Shown here in pieces: positions 50,484 through 59,956 of a stretch of 64,000 bases of DNA. The stretch lies in NCBI RefSeq assembly GCF_001418225.1, contig NZ_LIPT01000004.1, positions 1 to 64,000 of the forward strand, read 5' to 3'. A program made the translations under genes and the position numbers. This DNA is from Pannonibacter indicus. Lineage in GTDB: Bacteria; Pseudomonadota; Alphaproteobacteria; Rhizobiales; Stappiaceae. Numbering within the stretch: the stretch's first letter is position 1; each line of letters begins with the position of its first letter. The notes under the pieces are model-generated. The model was not told the origin of the DNA. It did not search any database and worked only from the letters and a program-made list of their open reading frames with translations.

Positions 50484-52745
50484 ATGGCCGATGCAGGGCT
50501 GACAGGCTCTGCAACAGATGACAGGGCGCCGCCGCCGCGCCGCCCCTTCTCCATTCCTGACTGGTTTTACCGGCATAGTGAGCGCCTGTGGCGCAAGCAG
50601 CCGCATGCGCCCGATGCCGGACTGCTGAAACCGGCTGCAGCGGTCAGCCGTAAGGCCCCGCGTGATCTTGCCCCCGTGCTGCAGGCCTTTGCCTTCTGCG
50701 GTGGCATTGCGCTTTATTTTTCCTCCCCGCATGAGCCCAATGGCTGGGTGCTGATGGCGCTGGCCTTTGCGGCGCTTGCCTTTGCTCTGTGGGCGCATTG
50801 GCGCGGGCGGCTTCATGCCGTGGCGCTGGTTCTGGCCTTGGCTCTGGCTGGGGCAGCGGCAGGGGCCATGCGCACGGTCAGCATTGCTGCGCCCGTGCTG
50901 AAGGGGCCGGTTTCAGCAGAGATTTCCGGCCACGTTTCAGGCATCGCCGGAGCGGGGGGATCCCGGCAGGTGACGGTTGATGTGGCACACTGGTCGCGCC
51001 GGGGTGAACCGCCTGCGCGGGTTCGGCTGGTGCTGCGGCAGGCGCAGAAGCTTGCCATTGGCGATGCCATCAAGGTGCGGGCCCGCCTGGTGCCGCCTTC
51101 CGGCCCGGTGCGTCCGGGCGGCTATGACTTTGCCTTCCGCGCCTATTATGACCGGATCGGTGCCACCGGCTTCGTGCTGGGTGCGCCGGAGACACTAGAC
51201 CTGCCGCCGCCGGGGCTCCGGCTGAAGGCGCTCCGGCAGATCGAGGCGGTGCGAGCGGGCCTTGTCGAAGGCATTCGCGCCGCCCTTGGCGAGGGCGACC
51301 GGGCGGCGCTGGCGGCTGCGTTACTTGTCGGGGACAGAAGTCTCATTTCAGATGAAGCGGTCGAGGACCTTCGGGAATCCGGGCTGGCGCATGTGCTGTC
51401 GATCTCCGGCCTGCACATGGCGCTGTTCGCGGGCGGGGTCTATGCGGCGGCGCTGGCGCTGCTGGCGGCCTTTCCGTTGCTGGCGTTGCGGCTTCCCATC
51501 CACAAGATCGCCGCCTGTGTGGCCCTGGTGACGGCAACCGCCTATCTGCTGCTGTCAGGCGCCAGTGTGCCGACGCAGCGCTCCTATCTGATGATTTCGC
51601 TGGTGTTTCTGGGGCTGTTGACCGGGCGGCGGGGCCTCAGCCTGCGCAGCCTGTCGCTGGTGGCGCTGGCGCTGCTGATCGTGGCGCCGGAGGATCTCTA
51701 TGACCCCGGCTTTCAGATGTCCTTTGCCGCCGTTCTTTGTCTGGTTGCGGTCTATGACGACTGGGCCCGCCGTCCGGCCACGAAGATGAATGCGGCACGC
51801 CGGGCAAGCCTTGGACTTGCGCACCGCATTTTTTCATCTGTCATGTTATGGGCGGGAGGGCTTGCCATGACATCGCTTGTGGCCGGTGTGGCGACGGGCG
51901 TGATCGGGGCCTATCACTTCGACCGGGTATCGCCCTATGGATTGCTCGGCAACCTTCTGGCCATGCCCGCCGTCTCCTTCATCGTCATGCCTGCCGGGGT
52001 GCTGGCCTTCCTGCTGCTGCCCTTTGGCCTTGCGGATCTGCCGCTGGCGGTGATGGCCTGGGGCATTGACCTGATGCTCGCCTCAGCCAGTTTCACCGCC
52101 TCGCTCAGCGACACTGACGGGGTGACGGGGCAGATGCCAGCCCTTGCGGCGGTGATGCTCACGGCCTCTGTCTTCATGCTGCTGCTGGCGAACGGGCGCT
52201 GGCGGGCCCTTGCGGCGGTGCCGCTCGGCATTGGTCTTGCCTCGCTGATGCTCTTCCGCCCGCCGGATATCATGGTGGCGGACAGGGGCGCGCTGGTGGC
52301 GGTGCGCGATGCCTCAGGGGATTTGCGCGTCACGGCCTCCAAGGTCGGCTTTGCGGCGGAGACCTGGCTGCGGGGCGATGGGGTTCCGCCGATGGAATTT
52401 GACGCGCGCCGCCTGCTGCCGCGGGACATGGCCTGTGATCCGTCCGGCTGCGTGGTTGATGCCTATCCGCTGCCTTCGGAAGACGGGGCTGCGGTGGCGC
52501 CACTTCGCGTGGCTCTCAGCCGCAGCCTTGAGGCGCTGGAGGAGGATTGCCGCCTTGCGGATATGGTCATCAGCAGCTTCACCCTGCCGCGTTCTTGCGC
52601 AAAGGCGCTGGCCATCGGCGGGCCGGAGCGCACGGACAAAGGCGCACTCGCCCTCTGGCTGGAGGTGGTGGAGGGCAGGGTGGTGATCACGCACCTGCAA
52701 TGGGCCCGCCCCATCCGCACCCGCCCGTGGCACGGGGCACAGTGA
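50484..52745 (+). CDS. ComEC/Rec2-family membrane protein
   Basis: 753 residues, divergent from gltX. An N-terminal helix pair and soluble OB-like domain (about 65-230) are followed by the ComEC competence core with HVLSISGLHMALFAGG, PTQRSYLMI and LYDPGFQMSFAAVL, and about ten helices. The C-terminal part (about 590-753) sits where the metallo-beta-lactamase domain normally is but has no HxHxDH motif. Known relatives import DNA; here the nuclease-like domain appears inactive or replaced. ATG at 50484. Confidence 0.88.
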   Translation: MADAGLTGSATDDRAPPPRRPFSIPDWFYRHSERLWRKQPHAPDAGLLKPAAAVSRKAPRDLAPVLQAFAFCGGIALYFSSPHEPNGWVLMALAFAALAFALWAHWRGRLHAVALVLALALAGAAAGAMRTVSIAAPVLKGPVSAEISGHVSGIAGAGGSRQVTVDVAHWSRRGEPPARVRLVLRQAQKLAIGDAIKVRARLVPPSGPVRPGGYDFAFRAYYDRIGATGFVLGAPETLDLPPPGLRLKALRQIEAVRAGLVEGIRAALGEGDRAALAAALLVGDRSLISDEAVEDLRESGLAHVLSISGLHMALFAGGVYAAALALLAAFPLLALRLPIHKIAACVALVTATAYLLLSGASVPTQRSYLMISLVFLGLLTGRRGLSLRSLSLVALALLIVAPEDLYDPGFQMSFAAVLCLVAVYDDWARRPATKMNAARRASLGLAHRIFSSVMLWAGGLAMTSLVAGVATGVIGAYHFDRVSPYGLLGNLLAMPAVSFIVMPAGVLAFLLLPFGLADLPLAVMAWGIDLMLASASFTASLSDTDGVTGQMPALAAVMLTASVFMLLLANGRWRALAAVPLGIGLASLMLFRPPDIMVADRGALVAVRDASGDLRVTASKVGFAAETWLRGDGVPPMEFDARRLLPRDMACDPSGCVVDAYPLPSEDGAAVAPLRVALSRSLEALEEDCRLADMVISSFTLPRSCAKALAIGGPERTDKGALALWLEVVEGRVVITHLQWARPIRTRPWHGAQ

Positions 52746-52777
52746 GGGCGCGCCTCTCTTGCATAAAAGCCTTTCAA

Positions 52778-52910
52778 TCGTCACCCCGGACGCAGCGAAG
52801 CGGAGATCCGGGGCCGGTGAGCCGGGGTGCCGATTGGGCTTCTGAGATGTAAGCGACCGCCCTTGGCTCACCGGTCCCGGGTCCTCTCTTCGTTCGGCCC
52901 GGGATGACGA
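52778..52910. repeat. REP-like imperfect inverted repeat after comEC
   Basis: Two 46-nt arms (52778-52823 and 52865-52910) match each other as inverted copies at most positions and could form a long hairpin. The outer ends read TCGTCACCCCGG and CCCGGGATGACGA. This resembles the CGTCATCCCGGA-type palindromes scattered between genes in many alphaproteobacteria. Only one copy was noticed in the window. Confidence 0.75.
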
Positions 52911-52936
52911 TGGAGAGGAAAGCAAGTGGTCTGGCC

Positions 52937-53548
52937 TCACTGCTGCCGGGGCAAGGGTGGAATATCCTGATGCGGGGCGAAGATGGCGGAGGCGGTCCAG
53001 TGTGGCTGCTCGCCGCTGAAAAGTTCCAGGAAGCTGATGGCAAGGTCCGGGTCTTCGAGGATGTTTTCCCGGAAGGACCACCAGGTCCGCAGGTCCGAAA
53101 GCTCCGGCACTTCATGCGGCTCTGTGTGGAATTCCTGCGCCAGAACCGCAGCGCGCACGGCAAGGCAATAGGTGACATAGGCATGGCCTTCCGGCCAGAA
53201 GACGGCCGGGGCACCGCCGCCCGGCGGGGCGGGCACATCCGCTGCGGTTTCGCTGCGCTTTGCTGTCAGCGGGCCGAAATGCAGAAGCTCGCGCAGCATC
53301 AGGCCGGCGGCGAAGGTTACATAGCCGCGCCGGTCCGCATCCGCCTTGTGCTTCTGCGCCTCAAAGGCGCGGTACCAGCTCATGAAGGCGGCGGTCAGCT
53401 TGCCGTCATCCACGGTGAAGGGCTGTCCGGTTTCGCTCTTCAGGCCGTTTGCATGTTCGTGGAAGGAGGCAATGAACCAGCGAAGGCGGCGGATTGCCTT
53501 GCGTACCGGCAAGCGGGATTGGTCGAAACTGGCAAGCGGGCCACTCAT
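52937..53548 (-). CDS. Uncharacterised 203-residue protein
   Basis: Not recognised. Soluble and mostly helical, rich in aromatic residues, with a basic N-terminal third (RLPVRKAIRRLRWFIASFHE) and a C-terminal acidic stretch (NILEDPDLAISFLELFSGEQ). No signal peptide or membrane helix. It begins 1 nt after the stop of the gene at 53550, so the two are co-translated. The open frame extends upstream to 53725 but ATG 53548 fits the operon spacing. Bases near its 3' end approach the REP-like repeat. Confidence 0.65.
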   Translation of the reverse strand: MSGPLASFDQSRLPVRKAIRRLRWFIASFHEHANGLKSETGQPFTVDDGKLTAAFMSWYRAFEAQKHKADADRRGYVTFAAGLMLRELLHFGPLTAKRSETAADVPAPPGGGAPAVFWPEGHAYVTYCLAVRAAVLAQEFHTEPHEVPELSDLRTWWSFRENILEDPDLAISFLELFSGEQPHWTASAIFAPHQDIPPLPRQQ

Positions 53549-53549
53549 G

Positions 53550-54254
53550 TCAGATCCTCTCGGCGAGCTGTTGCAGCAGGCTGCCCAGCGCTTCGCGGTC
53601 GCGGAAGGCGTGCAAAATTCCGTCCTTGCTGCTGTCGCAAAGCAGCAGGGCGATGCGGAGCAGTTCATGCTCGCCGGAGAGGCTGCCCGGCGTGCCGGAG
53701 CGCTCTGCCAGCAACCACACCACAAGCGCCGTCATGGCAAGGCGCAGCCGCGCCGGTTCCATGCCGCTGTCCGGGATGGCGGCAGAAACGATGCCGGGGG
53801 CCGGGCTGATGAAACTGTGCCGGTCTAGCCCCTGCACCAGCGCCGCCGCACGCGCCGGGCTGTCAAAGCTTTCATCCAGCGCCTCATGCCAGCAGAGCGC
53901 GGCCACCGTCTCGCTGACGAGGAGGGTGGAAAGCCCTGCCTCTGCCAGAAAAACCGCGCCGCCCCAGGCGAGCGCGCCAGCCAAATCCGCAGGGGCAGCG
54001 GGTCCGCCTTTCAAGGCAAGGCTGGCCCGCTGCAGAGAGGCAGTATCAGGGGCGCGCACACGCAGGCGGCCGATCTTTTCACCGGCAACGTCCTCGACGA
54101 TGCGGCTCAGCGATGCGCGGATGTCACGCGGCAGCAGGTTGAGGGCCGGTTCGATAAGCGACTTTGGCACCGGTGCTTTCTGGCGCAGGCCGCGCAGAAT
54201 GTCCCTGAGCGGCAGGACAAGTTCCTCAGGCCCCGGAACGGGCGGGTGCTTCAT
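53550..54254 (-). CDS. Uncharacterised 234-residue protein
   Basis: Not recognised. Helical, Ala/Leu-rich, cytosolic by appearance, with LCWHEALDESFDSPARAAAL near the middle and a C-terminal HELLRIALLLCDSS segment. Its start overlaps the end of the upstream PfkB kinase gene by 29 nt and its stop is 1 nt from the next gene. So it is the middle gene of a tight set, and probably works with the transporter and kinase. Confidence 0.65.
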   Translation of the reverse strand: MKHPPVPGPEELVLPLRDILRGLRQKAPVPKSLIEPALNLLPRDIRASLSRIVEDVAGEKIGRLRVRAPDTASLQRASLALKGGPAAPADLAGALAWGGAVFLAEAGLSTLLVSETVAALCWHEALDESFDSPARAAALVQGLDRHSFISPAPGIVSAAIPDSGMEPARLRLAMTALVVWLLAERSGTPGSLSGEHELLRIALLLCDSSKDGILHAFRDREALGSLLQQLAERI

Positions 54255-55227
54255 GGCGCAACTCCTGATCTTCCGCCCAAGTATAAGGGCGCAGCGCCGT
54301 GTTGGCCATAAACCTCCGCGTCGTATCGAGATCTTTCACAACAGCCTGCGAGCCAAGGCCCATGGCGTTCTGGGCCGAGCTTGCCTGTCCCATGCGCACA
54401 CAGTCCTCAATCGGCAGGCCGAGATGCAGCCCGGTGGCAAAGCCCGCGTTGAAGCAGTCGCCACAGCCGCAGGTGCACACGACGTCGATCGCATAGGCCG
54501 GAAGATCGAAGGCAAGGCCTTTGTTGTCCCGGTACATGGCGCCCAGCGCGCCAAGGGTCAGGATGACGGCCCCGGTGCCCTGATCGAGCAGGAATTTGGC
54601 AATGTCCTCGAAGTCCTCCAGCCCGGACAGGGCGCGGGCTTCTTCCTCGGAGGGCATGAAATAGTCCGTATGCGCCAGCAGCGGCCTGACCAGCGGCAGG
54701 TCATCGCGGGTGGAGGCGAAAACGTCGAGCGTGGTGGTGACACCGCGCTTCTTGGCTTCCGCCATCAGTTCCGCATTGCGGCCCTTGTCCATCCGGTCCA
54801 TCAGCCCGACACCGCCCACATGCAGGATCTTCGTGTCGAGCACGGTTTCGGCCTGCGCATCGTCCACATAAAAGCCGGCCGTGGCGCCGCGCTTGTGCAG
54901 GGCAGGGCGGGCACCATCTGGCCTCGTGGTGACGATGGAGGAAGAGGTGGCAAAGCCCTCGCAGCGCTGCATCAGGCTGGTGTCGACGCCGAAGCGGCCG
55001 AGTTTCATCAGCACCCAGTCGCCCATGTCGTCCTGGCCGACGCCGCCCACGGCCCGCACCTTCAGCCCGTGCTTGGCCGCGACGATGGCGGCACTGCCGG
55101 CCGCGCCGGAAACGGCCAGCGTGAAGTCCTCGACAAACAGGGTGCCGCCGCCCGCAGGAAGCTCGTTCACCGGGCGGCAGAGGGCGTCAAACGTGTAGAA
55201 GCCCATGGATGTGTAATCTGCCCGCAT
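54226..55227 (-). CDS. PfkB-family carbohydrate kinase
   Basis: Ribokinase-fold sugar or nucleoside kinase, 333 residues. N-terminal GG motif (AVSGAAGSAAIVAAKHG), the substrate lid region and VGGVGQDDMGDWV block, and the C-terminal ATP and catalytic motif CTCGCGDCFNAGF. The catalytic Asp is kept, but the usual DTTGAGD is read VCTCGCGD, giving four cysteines within nine residues. Codes downstream of the ABC ATPase. ATG at 55227 is chosen; GTG at 55239 is possible. Likely phosphorylates the imported compound. Confidence 0.88.
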   Translation of the reverse strand: MRADYTSMGFYTFDALCRPVNELPAGGGTLFVEDFTLAVSGAAGSAAIVAAKHGLKVRAVGGVGQDDMGDWVLMKLGRFGVDTSLMQRCEGFATSSSIVTTRPDGARPALHKRGATAGFYVDDAQAETVLDTKILHVGGVGLMDRMDKGRNAELMAEAKKRGVTTTLDVFASTRDDLPLVRPLLAHTDYFMPSEEEARALSGLEDFEDIAKFLLDQGTGAVILTLGALGAMYRDNKGLAFDLPAYAIDVVCTCGCGDCFNAGFATGLHLGLPIEDCVRMGQASSAQNAMGLGSQAVVKDLDTTRRFMANTALRPYTWAEDQELRHEAPARSGA

Positions 55228-55235
55228 GGCCCACC

Positions 55236-56285
<1,050 letters not shown>

Positions 56286-56290
56286 GGTGC

Positions 56291-57133
56291 TTATCCCTTG
56301 ACCGCGCCCATCGTCAGCCCGCGCGAGAGATGCTTCTGGATGGCAGCCACCACCAGGAACACCGGAACGAACGCGAGGAAGGCGACGAGGGCAATTGCGT
56401 TGTAGATGACCCCGTCTGATCCGCCGGTGAAGTTGGCGAGCGCCACCGAGAGCGTATAGGCATCCTTGGTGGAGGCGATCAGAAGGGTGAAGAGGAACTC
56501 GTTGATCGCGAAAATGGCCGCGATGACGCCTGCGGTGATGATACCCGGCAGGATGGCCGGGATGATGATCTCCCACAGGATGCGCAGGTCCGAGGCTCCG
56601 TCCGTGCGAGCCGCATCCTCCAGCTCTTTCGGGATGTCGAGCATGTAGGAGCGGATGATCCAGGTGACGACCGACAGGTTGACCGCCGCATAGATCAGCA
56701 TCAGCGCCCAGACCGTGTTGAGCAGCCCCATCGTCTTGAACAGGAAGAAGATCGGGATCGCCACAATAGCGGGAGCCATCATGCGGGTGGAGAGGATATA
56801 GAAGCCGATGTCCTCCCGGCCCTTATAACGGTAGCGGGCGAGCGAGAAGGCGGCCGGCACGGCCAGCACCAGATCGATGACGACGGACCCTGCAATCGCC
56901 AGCAGCGAATTGCGCAGGTAATGGCCCATCGGCCAGTCACGCCAGATCATGTGCCAGGCATCAAGGCTGAAGCCCGGCAGGTAGATCGGCTGGGGCGTGA
57001 TGATTTCTGTCCTCGGCCGGAAGCCGATGGACAGGAACCAGAGCACGGGGGCGAGGCAGAACAGGGCCCAGGCCCCGAGGATGAGATAACGCAGGAAGAG
57101 CTTTTCGCCCTTGTTGCGGCGCTGCGAGGCCAT
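56291..57133 (-). CDS. Sugar ABC transporter permease (MalG type)
   Basis: 280 residues with six transmembrane helices. The cytoplasmic coupling loop has the EAA-type motif LEDAARTDGASDLRILWEI, which docks on the ATPase. Second permease of the pair; 3 nt after the MalF-type gene. Confidence 0.93.
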   Translation of the reverse strand: MASQRRNKGEKLFLRYLILGAWALFCLAPVLWFLSIGFRPRTEIITPQPIYLPGFSLDAWHMIWRDWPMGHYLRNSLLAIAGSVVIDLVLAVPAAFSLARYRYKGREDIGFYILSTRMMAPAIVAIPIFFLFKTMGLLNTVWALMLIYAAVNLSVVTWIIRSYMLDIPKELEDAARTDGASDLRILWEIIIPAILPGIITAGVIAAIFAINEFLFTLLIASTKDAYTLSVALANFTGGSDGVIYNAIALVAFLAFVPVFLVVAAIQKHLSRGLTMGAVKG

Positions 57134-57136
57134 GGC

Positions 57137-58078
57137 CTAGTCCCTCCCGGAACGGAAGGCGCGCTTGACGGCAAGCTGCGCGATGATGACGGTGAGAACC
57201 AGCATGACCACCGAGGCTGCCGAGGCGTAGCCGAAGTTGAAGGTCTTGAAGCCGATCCGGTAGATGAAATAGCTGATCGTCTCCGTCGCGCCGCCGGGTG
57301 TGCCCTGGGTCATGATGAAGACGTTGGCGAACATGGTGGTGATGTCGATGCCGCGCAGGATCACCGCCACGGCGATCACAGGCCGCATCATTGGCAGTGA
57401 AATGTTCCAGAAGATCGCGCCCCAACTGGCGCCATCGAGGCGGGCGGCTTCCTCCACTTCCTCGTCCTGCCCCTGAAGCGCGGCCACGAAGATGATGAAG
57501 AGGAATGGCGTCCACTGCCAGATATCGGCGACGATCAGCGTCAGGCGGGACAGCCAGATCGAGGATGTCCAGGCAATGTGCCCGTCGATGAGGCCGATGC
57601 GCATGAGGAGGTCCGCAATGACGCGGCCATCCATGAAGGCGAGCTTCCAGATGAAGGCGACGGCCGAGGGCATGAACAGCATCGGTACCAGGAAGATGAT
57701 GCGCCAGCCCTTGATCCACGGGTCACGGTAGGCGTGGAAGGCGAGCAGCAGCGCCAGCAGGCATTCGGCAATGAGGGCGATGCCGCCGATGATCGCGGTA
57801 TTGGCGAGCGCTGCCCAGAACTCCCGGTCGCTCATCAGATCCTGATAGTTCTCCAGCCCGACGAAGTTCCAGGTGTTGAATTTCACATAGAAGAGAGACT
57901 GATAGATCGCATAGGCGCCCGGATAGAGCGTGATCGTCAGCAGGAAGCAGACGGCCGGAGCCACCAGCAGGTAGGGGAAAAGCTGGCGCATGCGCGGATT
58001 GCGGCGCCTGAAGGTACGGCCGGGCAGAGCCGGAGCGGCAGAAGCCGCTCCGGCTGCCGGCAGGTGGGTGCCGGTCAT
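57137..58078 (-). CDS. Sugar ABC transporter permease (MalF type)
   Basis: 313 residues, N-terminal cytosolic tail of about 30 residues, then six helices. The coupling motif is EEVEEAARLDGASWGAIFWN. Works with the MalG-type permease to form the membrane channel. 9 nt from the binding protein gene. Confidence 0.93.
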   Translation of the reverse strand: MTGTHLPAAGAASAAPALPGRTFRRRNPRMRQLFPYLLVAPAVCFLLTITLYPGAYAIYQSLFYVKFNTWNFVGLENYQDLMSDREFWAALANTAIIGGIALIAECLLALLLAFHAYRDPWIKGWRIIFLVPMLFMPSAVAFIWKLAFMDGRVIADLLMRIGLIDGHIAWTSSIWLSRLTLIVADIWQWTPFLFIIFVAALQGQDEEVEEAARLDGASWGAIFWNISLPMMRPVIAVAVILRGIDITTMFANVFIMTQGTPGGATETISYFIYRIGFKTFNFGYASAASVVMLVLTVIIAQLAVKRAFRSGRD

Positions 58079-58087
58079 TGCAGGTCC

Positions 58088-59644
58088 TCAGAAGGGCAGA
58101 GCCTTGTCCTTGCCCACCCAGAGGCCGGGTGCGGCGGCGGCATAGTCGACCGGCGGCTTGCTGCCATAGAAGCCGTTGCGGTCCATGATCTTGCGGACGG
58201 CAGCCGCCGCATTGTCCAGGGCTTCCTTGCCGGAGATCTGGCCGGTCAGGGCGCGGTTGATCTCGTTGCCCATGATCTGTTCCATCTCGAACATGCCGGG
58301 CAGGCGCGGGGCGCACCAGGCATAGTCGAGCGACTTGCTCCACACTTCAGCCGGCTGTGAGGCCACCTGAAGGTTCGGGTTGGTCAGAACCGAGCGGTAG
58401 CCCGGCGCCACGCCATTGGCGTTGGCCTCATTCATGGCCATGATCGAGGCGGTGGTGAGGAAGGCGAGCATCAGGAATGCGCCTTCCGCATTCTGGCTGT
58501 TGGCCGCCACGCAGGAGGTCGAGCCTGCGATATTGGGCGGTGCGAAATGACCGCCGGCAATGCGCGGCTCGTAGATGGTGACGAAATCATCGACGATCTG
58601 CGACTGGTCAGGGCGCATGGCCTGCGTGCCCGAATCCTGCCAGCTGATGTTGGTGGCGACCTGTCCGCCGAGCCATGCGGCGCGGTTTTCGCCCCAGCCT
58701 GCACCGGCAAAGCCTTCGATGGCGTTCTTGGACAGCGCAAGGATGATATCCATGCCCTTGTTGCCCGCGTCGCCGTTGAAGATGGGCTCCCACTTGTCGT
58801 CGAAGAGCATCATGCCGGCCTGCGCCGCCACATGCTCCCAGGTGTAGGTGGACCAGAAACCGCGCGCGCCCAGCATGCCGATGCCGGCAACACCCTTGGT
58901 CTTGTTGTTCAGCTCTGCCGACAGGCGGATCAGCTCGTCATAGGTCGGGACGGAGGTCCACCTGTCGATCGGGCCGCCCAGAACCTCCTCGACCATCTTC
59001 TTGCGCAGATGCACCATCTGGATGTCGCAGTCGAACGGGATGCCGTACATGGTCCCGTTGAAATAGCCGTAGTTCAGGCGGTAGGTATCATAGAAGTCAT
59101 CAAGCGGCAGTTTCCACTTCTCGGCATAGTCGCCAAGCGGGGCGAGGAAGCCGGGGGCTGCAAAATCGCCCAGCCAGGGCGAGAAGAACTGCAGCGCATC
59201 GAAGGACGCATTGCCGGAGATGAACTCGGCGACGGCCTTGTCATAGAAGCTGTCATCGGGGATCGGAACCAGCTCGACCTTGATGCCAGACAGGGCCTCG
59301 AATGGGTCGAGCCCCTCAGCGGCGGATTCCTGATCGGCCGCACCGATGGCAAAGCGCACGGTCGTGCCGGCGAATTCCTTGCGCACCGCCTCCCAGTCGC
59401 AGGTGCGGATCCAGTCCTTTGCCGGGTCCCACAGCGGCTTGCTGTCAGTCAGGCCGTAAAGCTTCTGGTAGTCGGCGCGGACGTATTTCGAGATGGAAAT
59501 ATCGTCCAGAATGGTCTGCGGATCTGGCAGGCCGTTCTGCGCCAGAAGACGCGTGCTCCAAGACGTGCCGATCAGTGATGCGCCGGCGGCAGCAGTGCCC
59601 GCCTTCAGGAACGAACGGCGCGAAAGTTTTCCGGTGATACCCAT
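58088..59644 (-). CDS. ABC transporter substrate-binding protein with Tat signal
   Basis: 518 residues, large for the family (usually about 420-450). The N-terminus has a twin-arginine motif (SRRSFLKAG) and an Ala-rich helix, so it is exported folded and may need a cofactor or tight packing. The rest is an extracellular solute-binding fold of the sugar family 1 type (FDALQFFSPWLGDF, GIPFDCDIQMVHLRKK). First gene of the minus-strand unit. Start at ATG 59644; TTG 59647 also in frame. Confidence 0.92.
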   Translation of the reverse strand: MGITGKLSRRSFLKAGTAAAGASLIGTSWSTRLLAQNGLPDPQTILDDISISKYVRADYQKLYGLTDSKPLWDPAKDWIRTCDWEAVRKEFAGTTVRFAIGAADQESAAEGLDPFEALSGIKVELVPIPDDSFYDKAVAEFISGNASFDALQFFSPWLGDFAAPGFLAPLGDYAEKWKLPLDDFYDTYRLNYGYFNGTMYGIPFDCDIQMVHLRKKMVEEVLGGPIDRWTSVPTYDELIRLSAELNNKTKGVAGIGMLGARGFWSTYTWEHVAAQAGMMLFDDKWEPIFNGDAGNKGMDIILALSKNAIEGFAGAGWGENRAAWLGGQVATNISWQDSGTQAMRPDQSQIVDDFVTIYEPRIAGGHFAPPNIAGSTSCVAANSQNAEGAFLMLAFLTTASIMAMNEANANGVAPGYRSVLTNPNLQVASQPAEVWSKSLDYAWCAPRLPGMFEMEQIMGNEINRALTGQISGKEALDNAAAAVRKIMDRNGFYGSKPPVDYAAAAPGLWVGKDKALPF

Positions 59645-59956
59645 CAAGTCTCCTCCCAGATGACGATGGCCATGATTGCCAAGGGCATTTCCTCGGCCCG
59701 GGTTGCGCAGAGGTTGCGCTGGGCAGGCGGTTCATTTGCCTGCGGATATGGGCCGGAACATTTGAATGTTCTAGAAAACAATTGTTCGTCTTTTGCCGCT
59801 TGTCAATCGGATTTGATGCAAAGTATGGCTTGATCCGTTGTGCAGTGCGGTGATGGCTGTGAGCGATTGCAGCGACGAATGAATGAACATGTGCGTTGAC
59901 AGAAGAACGAAAGTTCACAATGCTTGCGGCAACTCAACCCCACCAAGGCATATGAA
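59645..59956. promoter_or_regulatory. Divergent control region with palindromic sites
   Basis: About 310 bases between the binding protein (minus) and the dehydrogenase (plus), no gene in between. Three palindromes are visible: GAACATT-TG-AATGTTC (59756-59771), AACAATTGTT (59777-59786) and GAAC-GAAA-GTTC (59905-59916). A perfect TTGACA at 59896-59901 faces the plus strand, but no good -10 follows it. The third palindrome lies between that -35 and the gene, so binding there should block the plus-strand promoter. The regulator gene is not in the window. Confidence 0.65.
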
